From Saccharum officinarum (lineage: Eukaryota > Streptophyta > Magnoliopsida > Poales > Poaceae): 64,000 nt of DNA. This document shows, in pieces, positions 54,737 to 64,000 of this stretch. The notes under the pieces were generated by a model that made no database searches, was not told the origin of the DNA, and saw only the letters and a list, made by a program, of their open reading frames with translations. Positions within the stretch are counted from its first letter, which is position 1, and the number at the start of each line of letters is the position of its first letter. Location of the stretch: positions 113,008,680 through 113,072,679 of the forward strand of contig CM036160.1 of the NCBI GenBank assembly GCA_020631735.1. The letters are read 5' to 3'. A program made the position numbers and the translations under genes.

Positions 54737-55831
54737 CCAGCCGGAGCACACGGTCCCCTTCTTCAAGGTACTCCATCTGATCCTCCTCACCTTCTTCAAT
54801 TCGGCAGCTTGCTATACTGCTCGATCAGGGTTAACTTAACTGACCGATCAATTTGTTTTATTTGCTCATGGTGGGCAAGCAGGCCGGTGATCTGATGATG
54901 GCCATGGGGGACGTGGTGCGCGTGACTCCGTGGCGCCCGCTGTGAAATATGGTGTCGATCGATTTGAGATGTTATTCCTTCTTTCTTTGTTATTAGTTGC
55001 CGCTGCTGGTGGTGTCTCCAATCCCTTTCTTTTCTTAATTAGTCTGTTCGGCTGAAGAATCTGGACGCATGGCGCGATTCACCGCGTTGGGCGTGTTGTA
55101 CATGTCCCTGGTGTAGTTGGTGCTCGGCTCCATGTTCTTCTACGCCTCCCTTTCCGTGGGGTGCGGATGTGCCTCCTCCGCTGCGTCGTCCAGTTCCTCT
55201 GCACATTCTCCTCCGTGTACTACTTCGATTGATGGATCATTAATTAGTTGTTTGTTTAACCAGTTTGTCTTCTTTTTCCTTCGATTGTGTTAATTGTTCG
55301 GTTACGTACTACAGTATCTTCATCTTCAGATCAGTAGTGCTTGGTTTCTTTGGGTTGCCACTTGGGAGATGGGAATTCATGCATGTTTCCACCAGCAGCC
55401 ATTACTGTTTTGTTTGGTGAGGTGGTTCAAACGGAAACCGTGGCCGCTTGTCGCGTTCCCAGCGGAGTGGTGGTACCTGCTACGCTGGCTAGTCCCTGTC
55501 GAGCGAGGCTGTTGTTTTTTCTTCTTGTGTTGATACTATACGATATCGATCCTCAATTTGCGATCCGTATCGTTTACCACTTTTTTTTAGCAACGTATCG
55601 TTTACCACCTGTGTTCACTAGCCTTTTCTTCTCCCGTTTGAAAAATATTGGGCTGTTGGGGGTGCCGGCAGGTGACAAGTCACAAAATGCCAGCTGACCT
55701 GCGTGGCGCCTAGCGTCATGTGATGTGTACGTGCAACGGCAGTGTACGAACCAGGGTACAAGGAGGAGGAGAAGAAGAAGAAGGTAGCCAGCGACGGGGG
55801 AAATGACACGTACGTCGTATCTGACCGGTCA
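54737..55831. other. 3' UTR of LTI6A and unassigned DNA
   Basis: The transcript probably extends beyond 54883 after the 3' UTR intron. Further right I see no recognised gene; short plus-strand frames at 55294-55700 have no family signature. CGTATCGTTTACCAC occurs twice near 55567 and 55594. Confidence 0.4.
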
Positions 55832-56215
55832 AGCGAGCGACGGAGCGAGAGACCGGCGGCAACGGGCACTACCATGGTCTTGCCATCTTGGGGAAGAACA
55901 CCACCAAACCTGGACGTGGACGGTGCGTGGATTGGATGAGAGCAGAGAGCGAGCCATGCATGAGCTTTGAACACATCCATGCCATGCCCATTGGCCCTGC
56001 CCGCCTTCGCCTTCTCGTTGGATTTCGTTTTCTTGTGAGAACCAACTGGTTCTCCGAGGCCGAGGGCCGCGGCCGGCCGAAAGCAACCGCCCCATCAAAC
56101 AGCCTCCGCCGCGGGTCGGATCGCCGCCCAATTCGCCTTCGGCAGCGGCGGCGTTCGGGTCCGACAGGCGCGGCCCGCCCAAAAGAAACGAGTATCCAGG
56201 TTCGGAAACAAAAAC
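55832..56215. repeat. Direct duplication, copy 1
   Basis: Shares ordered, nearly identical blocks with 56490-56885: GACGGAGCGAGAGACCGGCG, CATGGTCTTGC, GGGGAAGAACACCAC, TGAACACATCCATGCC, CGCCTTCTCGTTGGATTTCG and AAACGAGTATCCAGGTTC. Frames on both strands are not credible as genes. Confidence 0.85.
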
Positions 56216-56489
56216 ACGCACCATACACTGGGCATTGGCACGACATCGTATCAATTCACACCGGATCTCAAGGTCGCCACTCTCCACTACGTAATAAAAA
56301 TGTATCGGCAGCTACGTATATCCAGTTGGTTTACACTTGCACAAGGGCTTGATGGTATAATACAACTCTCATGGCTGGCTGCTGACTTGAGTAGAGATGG
56401 CAGCCAGTGTCATAGCAAAGCCGCTAAAAGAAGGAAAGAAGCCACAGCAAGGTCCACACACTTGGACGTGGACGGTGGCGTGAGACCGA

Positions 56490-56885
56490 GACGGAGCGAC
56501 GGAGCGAGAGACCGGCGGCAACGGGCACTGCCATGGTCTTGCGTTGCCATCTCGGGGAAGAACACCACTAACTTGGACGTGGAAGGTGGCGTGGATTGGA
56601 TTGGATGAGTCACGAGAGCGTGCCAGGTCGCTAGGAGCATTGAACACATCCATGCCCTTGCTCGCCTTCTCGTTGGATTTCGTTTTCTTGTGCGACCACT
56701 TGGTTCCCCAAGAGCGGCGGCCGAAAGCAACCGCAACCGTCAAACAGCCTCCGGCCCTCCGCCGTGGACTCAAATTGGGGGCTCGGGTCGGTTCGCCAAT
56801 TCGCCTTCGGCGGCGGCGGCGGCGTTCGGACCTGGCAGGCGTGGACCGCCCAAACGAAACGAGCATCCAGGTTCAGGAAACGAAA
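56490..56885. repeat. Direct duplication, copy 2
   Basis: Partner of 55832-56215, in the same orientation about 658 bp away. Small indels distinguish the copies. Confidence 0.85.
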
Positions 56886-57189
56886 ACACCACTGTTGCAC
56901 ATTGCCATCATATCACGCTGGATCTCCAAGTCTGAAACGTCTTGATTTCCACGAAGGAAAATCCACATAAACGAAGTGTAAAATGACGAAATATTCCGTC
57001 AATTTACCTAAATCTCAGTGATACATAAAGTCATGCACGAATATCAGAGTATAATAGAGAGTTTTACATAACTTATTATCATCGCCTCGCAGGGCGGAAC
57101 ACACTCACACAAGCATTCGGAACAGCATTCGGCGTAGATAGCAGCGGAAAACGATCTTCTGGAACCAGCTTGAGCGTAGGACAGACCCT

Positions 57190-58604
57190 CTAGTCCTCCC
57201 AACCGTCACCCTCGTAGTCATACTCGGACTCTGAACCTGTCAAAAATCTATCAGTACTCTTGGTACTGGCCACGTATCGCCCACCCTATGCTTGCAAAGT
57301 TTTGTGGAAGATGGAATGCATCGGGAAAAGTAGAAAGAGACCTATTTAGGCTGTGGGTTTTGTATGCAAGTCGTTAATATTTTAATAATAAGATATTCAT
57401 CAGTTTTTAACGCATCTTAGTCACACATTTTTCCCATCCCATCACAACACCTCTCATCTCACTCTCTCTCTAGGCGACAAGATTGACTCTCGCTCAGATC
57501 TCGTCTCAACGGTCGAGGTCGGAATCCAGCACAAAACCCGGGGGAAAAGTAGAAAGGACTCATCTATCTAATCAAGTGAAGCGTAGGTCATGGGAATGTC
57601 CATATCCGCGGACGCGGCTATACGTATAGATCGATCAACTCTGCAGAGTGTGTACACCTGGTAATCCACAAGATCGCCATCCTCGATGATCCGGCTCGTC
57701 TAGGGTGATTCCAACTGCCTCCCAACCGGTACAGTACCACCCTACCACTCAGCCCTGGGCCACCCCGGTGTCCACCGAAACGCTGAGACTGTGAGACGTA
57801 GTACCGGGCCCCTAAGGTCACTACGCGGTCTTAGGAGGGTGTGGGTCCCCATGCTCGTACCTCCCTACACTATCACCTTACAACCTAGTAGTAGTGGTAC
57901 TGCCCTAGTCAGTCGGGTAATCGTCTCCCGCCCATCGAGAGCGAGTGGTGTGCACGAAAGTCCCATGGTTCCGGTTCTCAAGACATACCAGTCCTCAGGA
58001 GGACCGGACAGGATATCTTCTCAAAGGGGAAACACCGTCTTCCCCCGTGCCATGACAGCACCTTCACCAGGGATAACCAACACTTCACCTCACAATGTAC
58101 CCGCCACAGGTAACTCTCGTGAGGGATGCCCAGGTCGCACCCCTCCAGCAAGACTTGCCACAAAGACTCGTCGTAGGATCCTGTCCGATCGACTCAACCC
58201 TCACCACTCACCCAAGACGCACGCCAAGATCTCTCCAGTTCTTTTATCAAGTTTACCAAGTTCTCGGCACTACGTGCCTTATACATATACGTCTCTCACT
58301 CACCGGCATCACATCACAGATATAATGCGAGTAAGAGTAAAAGCAGTAATATGTAACATGCGAGCATTTAGCCTATCAGCAGGGTGAGCAGGAGTAGGGT
58401 TGCAACAAGGAAAAGGGCTCAAAGTAAAGCATGTACCACGCAATCCAACATCATATTATTTCATAAAAGTAAAGCGCTAGCAATTCTATATTTGCATGCG
58501 TAATAGGTTCTACGGAGTTGGGTGGGGTGTGTCACCTGGCAGGTCGTCTCCCACGTCCTCGCTGTAGTCGGGGTCGTACTCCTCAGTCGGCAGGTCCTCT
58601 GGCT
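57190..58604 (-). pseudogene. Split acidic C-terminal coding segment (two exons)
   Basis: On the minus strand, a TTTAACAG acceptor at 58605 precedes a 69-base exon (58604-58536, PEDLPTEEYDPDYSEDVGDD...) ending CCAG before GTGACA. After 1.3 kb a TTTGACAG acceptor precedes a 47-base exon (57236-57190, SESEYDYEGDGWED, stop). Spliced, the phase is kept and a very acidic tail results. The intron is repeat-like in appearance. I do not recognise the protein. It could be a gene end captured by, or belonging to, a retrotransposon. Labelled pseudogene because no upstream exons were found; this is a low-certainty call. Confidence 0.45.
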
Positions 58605-59029
58605 CTGTTAAACGTAACGTAAAGTCGTATTAACGACTCCTATAGAGGTGCACAAAGAAGCAATAGAAATTCAAAAGATCCAAATGCACTCAAACACAAG
58701 CCTAAGATGTAGAGCTCATTTTTAGAAAAATTTAGAAACTGATTTGGTATTTTTCTGAGTTAAAATGAATTAGTTATGAATTTCTAAAGATTAAATGATT
58801 TTTTGAAAAAGAAAAAGAAAAGGAAAAACCAGGCAGCGACACGTGTCACGCGCTGATTGGCCGAAACAGATCGAGTCACTGACAGGTGGGCCCGTTTGAC
58901 TGGTCAACGATCAACGGTCAACTCTGACCGGGCCGAGACCGGGCCTTGGTGGGCCTATGCTGGGCCGGATATGGGCCGAACTGGGCCGGGCTGGGCCCGC
59001 CACGTGTCAGACACTGGTGCGGCCACGTC
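58605..59029. other. Unrecognised DNA left of the nested LTRs
   Basis: Contains a GC-rich stretch at 58890-59020 with repeated GGGCCG and TGGGCC motifs and two CACGTGTCA/CACGTGTCAG motifs (58840 and 59002). No gene supported. Confidence 0.35.
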
Positions 59030-59896
59030 TGTAAGGTCCTAGATGGCTAGGGGGGTGAATAGCCTATAAAAAATTCTACAAATACCACTAAGCAAACTTG
59101 TTAGAACAACAAACGGCGTAAAGCGAGTTTTGCTTAGCCAAAGGTTGTGATGCAAGCCTCCTATCCACAAGTATAGTAGATTATGATCTCTAGTTCACAC
59201 AAGAGCTATGTCACTAATCTTACACTAGAGAACAAGCTAAACAAAACTACTAGCAAAGCTACCACTAGAGCTACACAAGATAATCTAGTAAAAGTAAGTA
59301 CAAGAGAGGATTATGATTCTTATACCGACGGTGGAGTGAAGATGTTGCCAATCACCAAGATGATATACAATCAATCAATATTGACAACAACACAATATGA
59401 AGACCAATCACCGGGAGACAAGAGACACAACATTTTTGTTCACCCGGTGTTCACTTGTGCACCGACAAGCTACGTCACCGGTTGTGTCGACCAACACTTA
59501 GATGGTTCCCCGGTGTGACCCTCAAGTCACTTGCCCCTCAAGGCACGCCCCGCAAGGCACCGCAAGACACCACTCTCAAGTGAGGTAACTCAATGACACG
59601 CGGATTCCACTAGAGTTGTTTTTGGCGTCCCGCCGAGGAAAGCACAAGAACCTCTCACAATCAACCGGAGGTGGCCAAGAACAATCACCTTCTCTTGCCA
59701 ACGCCTCCAACAATCTCCAAGCCAGCTAGGAGCGGTACTCTCCAAGAGTAACAAGAAATCCACCGGCTAAACCACCCACAAGTGCCACTAGATGCCCTCA
59801 AGCTATGCAATGCACTTTGGGATCACTCAATCTCACTTTTGATTTGCAATCAAGCAAGAAAGATGAGTGGGAGGAGATGCTTTAGCTCAAAGGATG
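59030..59896 (-). mobile_element. Partial LTR of an outer retrotransposon
   Basis: Begins TGTAAGGTCCTAGATGGCTA on the plus strand, which I take as the CA-end of a minus-strand LTR. It runs until interrupted by the next LTR at 59897. It contains repeated short CAAGGCACG-type motifs near 59530-59570 and no coding sequence. Its other part should lie beyond the right edge. The outer boundary is inferred. Confidence 0.5.
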
Positions 59897-60602
59897 TGAA
59901 AGGATTAAGATGCCCAAGAGGGGGGTGAATTGGGCTTCTCTAAAAAATAATTGCAAGAATTAAATCCTACAAGCCGGAATTCACCCCTAGTGCCTACTTG
60001 TGTTCCTAGAGAGTCTACCGATAAAAGTTTTGCACCCTAGTTTCCAATCCTAGTCTAGCATGGCAATTCTAGGAAAGTAAATCAAGCAATGAAAGTAAAT
60101 ACGAAAATGTAAATGCTTGAATGTAAAGGGCAAGGAACACGGCGATGTTTTTTCGAGGTATCGGAGAGTCGCCACTCCCCACTAGTCCTCGTTGGAGCAC
60201 CCGCGCAAGGGTGTCGCTCCCCCTTAATCCGCGTAAGGATCAAGTGCTCTCTACGGGTTGATTCTTCGACACTCCGTCTCGGTGAATCACCCAAAACCGC
60301 TCACAACATGAGTTGGGTCACCCACAAACTCCGCCGGATGATCACCAAACTCCCAATCACCACCAAGCCGTCTAGGTGATGGCGATCACCAAGAGTAACA
60401 AGCTAGAACTCTCACTTGACCACAACGAGCCCAAATGAGGAGATGGATGCACACTTGCTACTCTCTAATCACTAGTGAGGAACTCTCAAACTTTGATTCT
60501 CAAATCTCTATCCTCACTAGAGCTCTTGCACTCCCTTGCACTCTAAAGGGTTTTCTCAGATGTTGAATGAGCAAGAGACCTCTAAAAGAGGTGGACGGGA
60601 TG

Positions 60603-60610
60603 TATTTATA
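60603..60610 (-). promoter_or_regulatory. TATA box of the LTR promoter
   Basis: Minus-strand TATAAATA in GGTGTATAAATACATCCC. It separates the motif-rich upstream part (higher coordinates) from the rest of the LTR. Confidence 0.75.
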
Positions 60611-60652
60611 CACCCCTCAAAGAAAACGAACCGTTATGTTCTGACACGGGCT

Positions 60653-61048
60653 GACCGGACGCGCCGGTCGAACTGACCGGACGCGCCGGTCGCCCGTAAC
60701 GGTCAAAACGCGATTTTCAACTGAACGACCGGACGCGCCGGTCAGGGGTGACCGGACGCGTCCGATCGTGCAAGGGAGCTTACTGTAAGTGCACCGGACG
60801 CGAGGCCACGTCCGATCGTTGAAGACCGGACGCGTCTGGTCCTCTCTGGACCTTACTGGACTGTGACCGGACGCGCCGATCACAGCTAGGTCGCGTCCGA
60901 CGGGTGTTTCCCTCAAGTGACACGTGTCAGCCACTGACCACCGCGTCCGGTCCTCGCGAGGACCGCGTCCGGTGGTCAGGGCCGAAACCCTAGCCGCGGT
61001 AACGTACTGACCGGACGCATCCGGTCATGCCGAAGACCGCGTCCGGTC
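60653..61048. repeat. Cluster of CCGGACGC-type palindromic motifs
   Basis: About twelve copies, in both orientations, of GACCGGACGCGCCGGTC and relatives (GACCGGACGCGTCCGATC, GACCGCGTCCGGTC, GACCGGACGCATCCGGTC) in about 400 bp. The cluster lies immediately upstream of the LTR TATA box in minus orientation. Confidence 0.9.
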
Positions 61049-61490
61049 AGTGGGAAACAGCCCGAAACTTTCCGAAACGCGTCGCAACTTCAACCAAGTT
61101 GCTTCCAACTGAACTTTGAGCTATTCTAGGGTTGCCTAGCGCCAAGTTTAACAAGTGTGCACCACACCTAAACATAGGACTCGCCTAGGTCAAGCTACCC
61201 GTTCATGCCCCCCTTTATAGTACGGCCAAAAGAGAAAAACGAAGATCCTAACGACTATTTCGAATGTGTCTCAACACCTCGACATCCGGAACTAACCGTC
61301 CTTAATCTTGACGTCACTCTTTTGAAAACCGAAACGATTTCCATCAAGGGACACGAATACCATGGTGCCCAAAGCAGTTATAACCTCCATGACCTAACTT
61401 ACCAACGTTTCTGCAAAACACACGTTAGTCATGGTAATAAAGCGTTGTCATCAATTGCCGAAACCAAACTTTGGGGCCTAGATGCTTTCA

Positions 61491-61504
61491 ATCTCCCCCT
61501 TTTT
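61491..61504 (-). promoter_or_regulatory. Polypurine tract of the right-end retrotransposon
   Basis: Minus-strand AAAAAGGGGGAGAT directly before the LTR start. This is the expected plus-strand primer site and fixes both orientation and LTR boundary. Confidence 0.85.
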
Positions 61505-61936
61505 GGTGATTGATGACAACACTAAGGTTCAAAAGATTAGAGTTGAGGTTTTCGAGAATGCTTGGTTCACATAAGCAAGAAGCAATAAGCACAAAGGGTT
61601 AGGAATTGCTTATGTGCCCCAAGCCAAAAGAGTGTACTCATAAGATAAGACAAAAAGCGTTAGTACACAAAAAGATATAGCTCATAAGAAATCGGAGTAA
61701 GGCACGGAAGCACAACCTTAGAGCTATAACTAAAACGGTGACATATATTAAAACTGTGACGAGATAACACATTAAGACTCAAGGTTTACGACTCGACGAC
61801 AATGTCACACGAATGCAATGCTGAAAAGAAAACATGATATGCATGAATGTAGCACACAAAGAACGAAAACCCTCTATCAAAACTCCCCCTGAAACTACTC
61901 TCTCTCCCCCTTTGGCATCAAGCGCCAAAAACTAAT
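61505..61936. other. Untranslated spacer of the retrotransposon
   Basis: Lies between the stop of the extra ORF and the polypurine tract. It contains a second CTCTCTCCCCCTTTGGCATCA tract (about 61899-61919), similar in composition to the polypurine tract region. No coding sequence. Confidence 0.5.
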
Positions 61937-64000
61937 CTAATGATCTGACGGGGGGACAGACGGAGTCGTGTCGGGTGCCGAGGTGCGCGGAGTAATCACG
62001 AAGTGTAGCGAATCACCCTCGGAGTCTGAGCTATCTGGCTGACCCTCTGAAGAAGCACGTGGCTGTGAAGCGGTCTGGGTCTGAGCAGGAACAGGCACTG
62101 ACTGAGTAGTAACAAGTGGATCTGTCTGAGTGACCTGAGCCTGTAGTGAGCCAATAGCTGGGGGATCTGTCGAGGCAACTGAAGAAGGGATGGTCTCTGT
62201 AGTCCCGGTCCCTGTCACTGGAGGAACGGCTGCCTCGGGAGCTGACAACCCTGACGAAGTGTGAAACGTAGTGGTGTGCGAGGGTGTCGGCTGACCAGTC
62301 AACTCGCTGTAGATGGCACTGAAATCACCAATAGTTGTGCCTATCAGGAGGTACGGGCGAGGCTGGTCTGACGGTGTAAACCCCGTATGAATAGGAGTGA
62401 AGCTCGGGGACTGAAAGGACTGGGGAACCTGCTGCTGTGGAGATATAAACTGGAAGCTCGGCTGTCCCTGACTCGACGAACCACTGGAATGCAAAGCCTG
62501 AGTCATGACAGAAGCAGGCGAAGGAACCCCGACTGTGATAAGGTGGCGCAGGAGATCCATGTACTGCTGCTGACTCTGTCGCTGCATCTCAACCTGTTGC
62601 CTCTGGATCTCAAGCTGCTGTCACTGAAACTCGTCCTGACGAGCCTGAATCTGTGCAAGTGCTGCAGCTGTGTCCTGTGCCTGTCGCTGAATCTGCTGCT
62701 GCTGCTGCTCCTGAGCCTGGGTCAACCTCTCAAGAATAGCCACCATGGCTGAGTCTGAGCGGGAGGCTGAGCCAGAGCCACCGGCCTCGTGGTCGTGAGA
62801 CCGAGGAGACCGATACCTGGGGATGGGCTGGTAGTCCTCATCTGTGCTGTCAGAAGTCACATCCTCAGGTATATCAGCAGTCTGAGCCTCAAGGTCCGCA
62901 AGCTCTGCCTCAGCAAGCTCGTCAACTCTGGCATCCTGCTCAGCTGCTGTCTCAGGAACGTCTGGGCGCTCACGCTGTCCTGGCGCTGGGGCCTGATCTC
63001 TAGTAACCGAGGCCCAAAGCTGACGGATATCATAATCAGGGAAAGCAGTAGTAGTGTTTGCTATCTCCGCCCTGATCTCTGGTGGCATCTGGATAGAAGA
63101 TCTGATGATAAAGCAAATCCAGTGTGCATAAGGCAGCTGACGATTACCCTTGAAGCCCTCAGCAATGGTGTCCTCCATCTCACTAAGAATAAGATCACAG
63201 ATGTCAAACTGTCTCTGTAAAGGAGGTGGTGAACAACCCAAAGCTGCATACGTGTCAGTCCCTCTCTGTAGCCAAGTCTGGGAAGTAGAGTTCGTCTGAG
63301 AATAGCATCCAAGACCCTGGCAAGTGGCTTCAGGCTAGCAGGCGTACGACGTGACCCTTCGCCAAAAGGCTCGCGAAAGCAGGGTCGAACTAGGTCGGTA
63401 GGTGGCACTGCACCGCCGTGAGGGCGTCTGGGAGGAGGAGTCTGTCCATAACACAACTGATGGATCCTCGTGTCAGAAGCTGGTAGTCTGAGGATCTCTC
63501 GAGCTCTGGAGCTGTACAGTCTGTGATCGCGGCCTCTGAAAGCAAAGTGAATGAACTCATGGGCAGGATCAATCCACAGTGAAGCATAGAATTCTCTGAC
63601 CCATGTGCCGCAGTATGCACCTGTCCGTCCAAGAAGATCTGACAAACCAGGCATATAGGACAGGTGCGGACGGAGCTGCTCTCCCACAATATCAACCAAT
63701 GCCTCAAGTCGACATACCCTCTGAGGTCTGAAAGCAATACCACTGTCAACTAAGGCCCTGTAGAAATCCTCCTGAAGTGGGGTGTAGAAACCCTCTGAAG
63801 CTCTGTGATCTCTGACAGGTGGAAACCAACGGCTGACCTCCACGAACCTCAACCCCTGCACCTGACGTGCTGAAGCACCCCTCAGGTCAAAGTGCTCAAC
63901 GGGGGTGAACCTCTAGCTCTGGGAGGAGGACGTGCTCCACGACGCTGGCCCTCTGGCCTAGGTGTCACCTGAGTACGAGCACGTGTGGAGCGGCGACGTG
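61937..64000 (-). pseudogene. Extra ORF of the LTR retrotransposon (plant transposon-protein-like), broken
   Basis: A minus-strand reading from the window edge to 61937, in the sense of the element and between pol (outside) and the 3' LTR. It has a low-complexity Arg/Pro start (about 63900-64000). A globular domain follows (FVEVSRWFPPVRDHRASEGF; LWIDPAHEFIHFAFRGRDHR; EILRLPASD) resembling the putative plant transposon protein domain. Then come FDICDLILSEMEDTIAEGFK, an acidic linker, a Gln-rich coiled coil (about 62760-62550) and a Ser/Thr/Pro-rich tail. Lesions are a frameshift near 63890, another near 63225-63245, and an in-frame TGA at 62623-62621 after QARQDEFQ. Its role is unknown; in related elements such ORFs occupy the envelope-like position. 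No viral envelope signature is seen. Confidence 0.68.

Larger units (their letters stand above)
59897..61490 (-). repeat. 3' LTR of a long copia-like retrotransposon
   Basis: 1594 bp. In minus orientation it starts TGAAAGCATCTAGGCCCC at 61490 and ends TTAATCCTTTCA at 59897, so the termini are inverted repeats TGAAAG/CTTTCA. A purine tract abuts its start, and a TATA box and a motif cluster lie inside. The partner LTR is outside the window. The tract and LTR size suggest the Maximus/SIRE lineage, which is inference. Confidence 0.8.

Noticed and set aside
57791..58387. 198-codon plus-strand frame as a gene
   Set aside because: Low-complexity composition, no domain, and it lies in the probable intron of the opposite-strand exon pair.
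61937..64000. A viral envelope gene at the right end
   Set aside because: Position is envelope-like, but no signal peptide, membrane segment or fusion features are visible; the globular part resembles plant transposon proteins.

Overview
The window reads as nuclear DNA of a grass, most likely a panicoid such as a sorghum, sugarcane or maize relative. The grounds are GC-rich coding sequence with plant-type GT-AG introns, a 5'-to-3' fall in GC along the PPR gene, many Tourist-type (TAA/TTA target duplication) and Stowaway-type (TA target duplication) miniature transposons, and LINE and copia retroelements with grass-like proteins. The species call is inference; nothing suggests bacterial or organellar DNA.

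The gene content is sparse. The main interest is a dispersed cluster of four cytochrome P450 genes of the CYP72 clan, most like family CYP709: gene 1 (16718-18491, +), gene 2 (31032-32648, -), gene 3 (37065-38688, +) and gene 4 (44146-46218, +). All four keep an N-terminal membrane anchor and the heme-cysteine loop. They differ in intron number (gene 4 has four, gene 1 two, genes 2 and 3 one). Genes 2 and 3 are head-to-head, about 98% identical in protein, and flanked by homologous but more diverged promoters. To the right lie an intronless PLS-type PPR gene (46490-48673) and a two-exon LTI6/RCI2/PMP3 membrane peptide gene (54407-54736) with a compact G-box/DRE cluster upstream of its TATA box. 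At the far left is a broken piece of a proteasome alpha-3 (PAG1) gene (1934-2290, -).

The rest is mostly transposable elements. A 4.7-kb LINE with a 14-bp target duplication (10013-14716, -) is internally deleted. A second LINE (23262-30880, -) is split by a 5.5-kb Ty1/copia element with both LTRs (24363-29833, -). A third LINE remnant (19350-20668, +) is split by a Stowaway element, and a degenerate copia gag piece lies at 21100-21870. A tRNA-derived SINE with a 16-bp target duplication sits at 52636-52934, next to a 199-bp tandem duplication. The right end (59030-64000) is nested LTR-retrotransposon DNA: a 1.6-kb LTR (59897-61490), its polypurine tract, and a broken extra ORF running off the window.

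I did not find a clearly new biological system. The observations most worth following are the stepwise intron loss and mosaic structure in the P450 cluster, the cluster of CCGGACGC-type motifs just upstream of the LTR TATA box, the SINE with a secondary tandem duplication, and a split acidic exon pair in repeat-like DNA at 57.2-58.6 kb.
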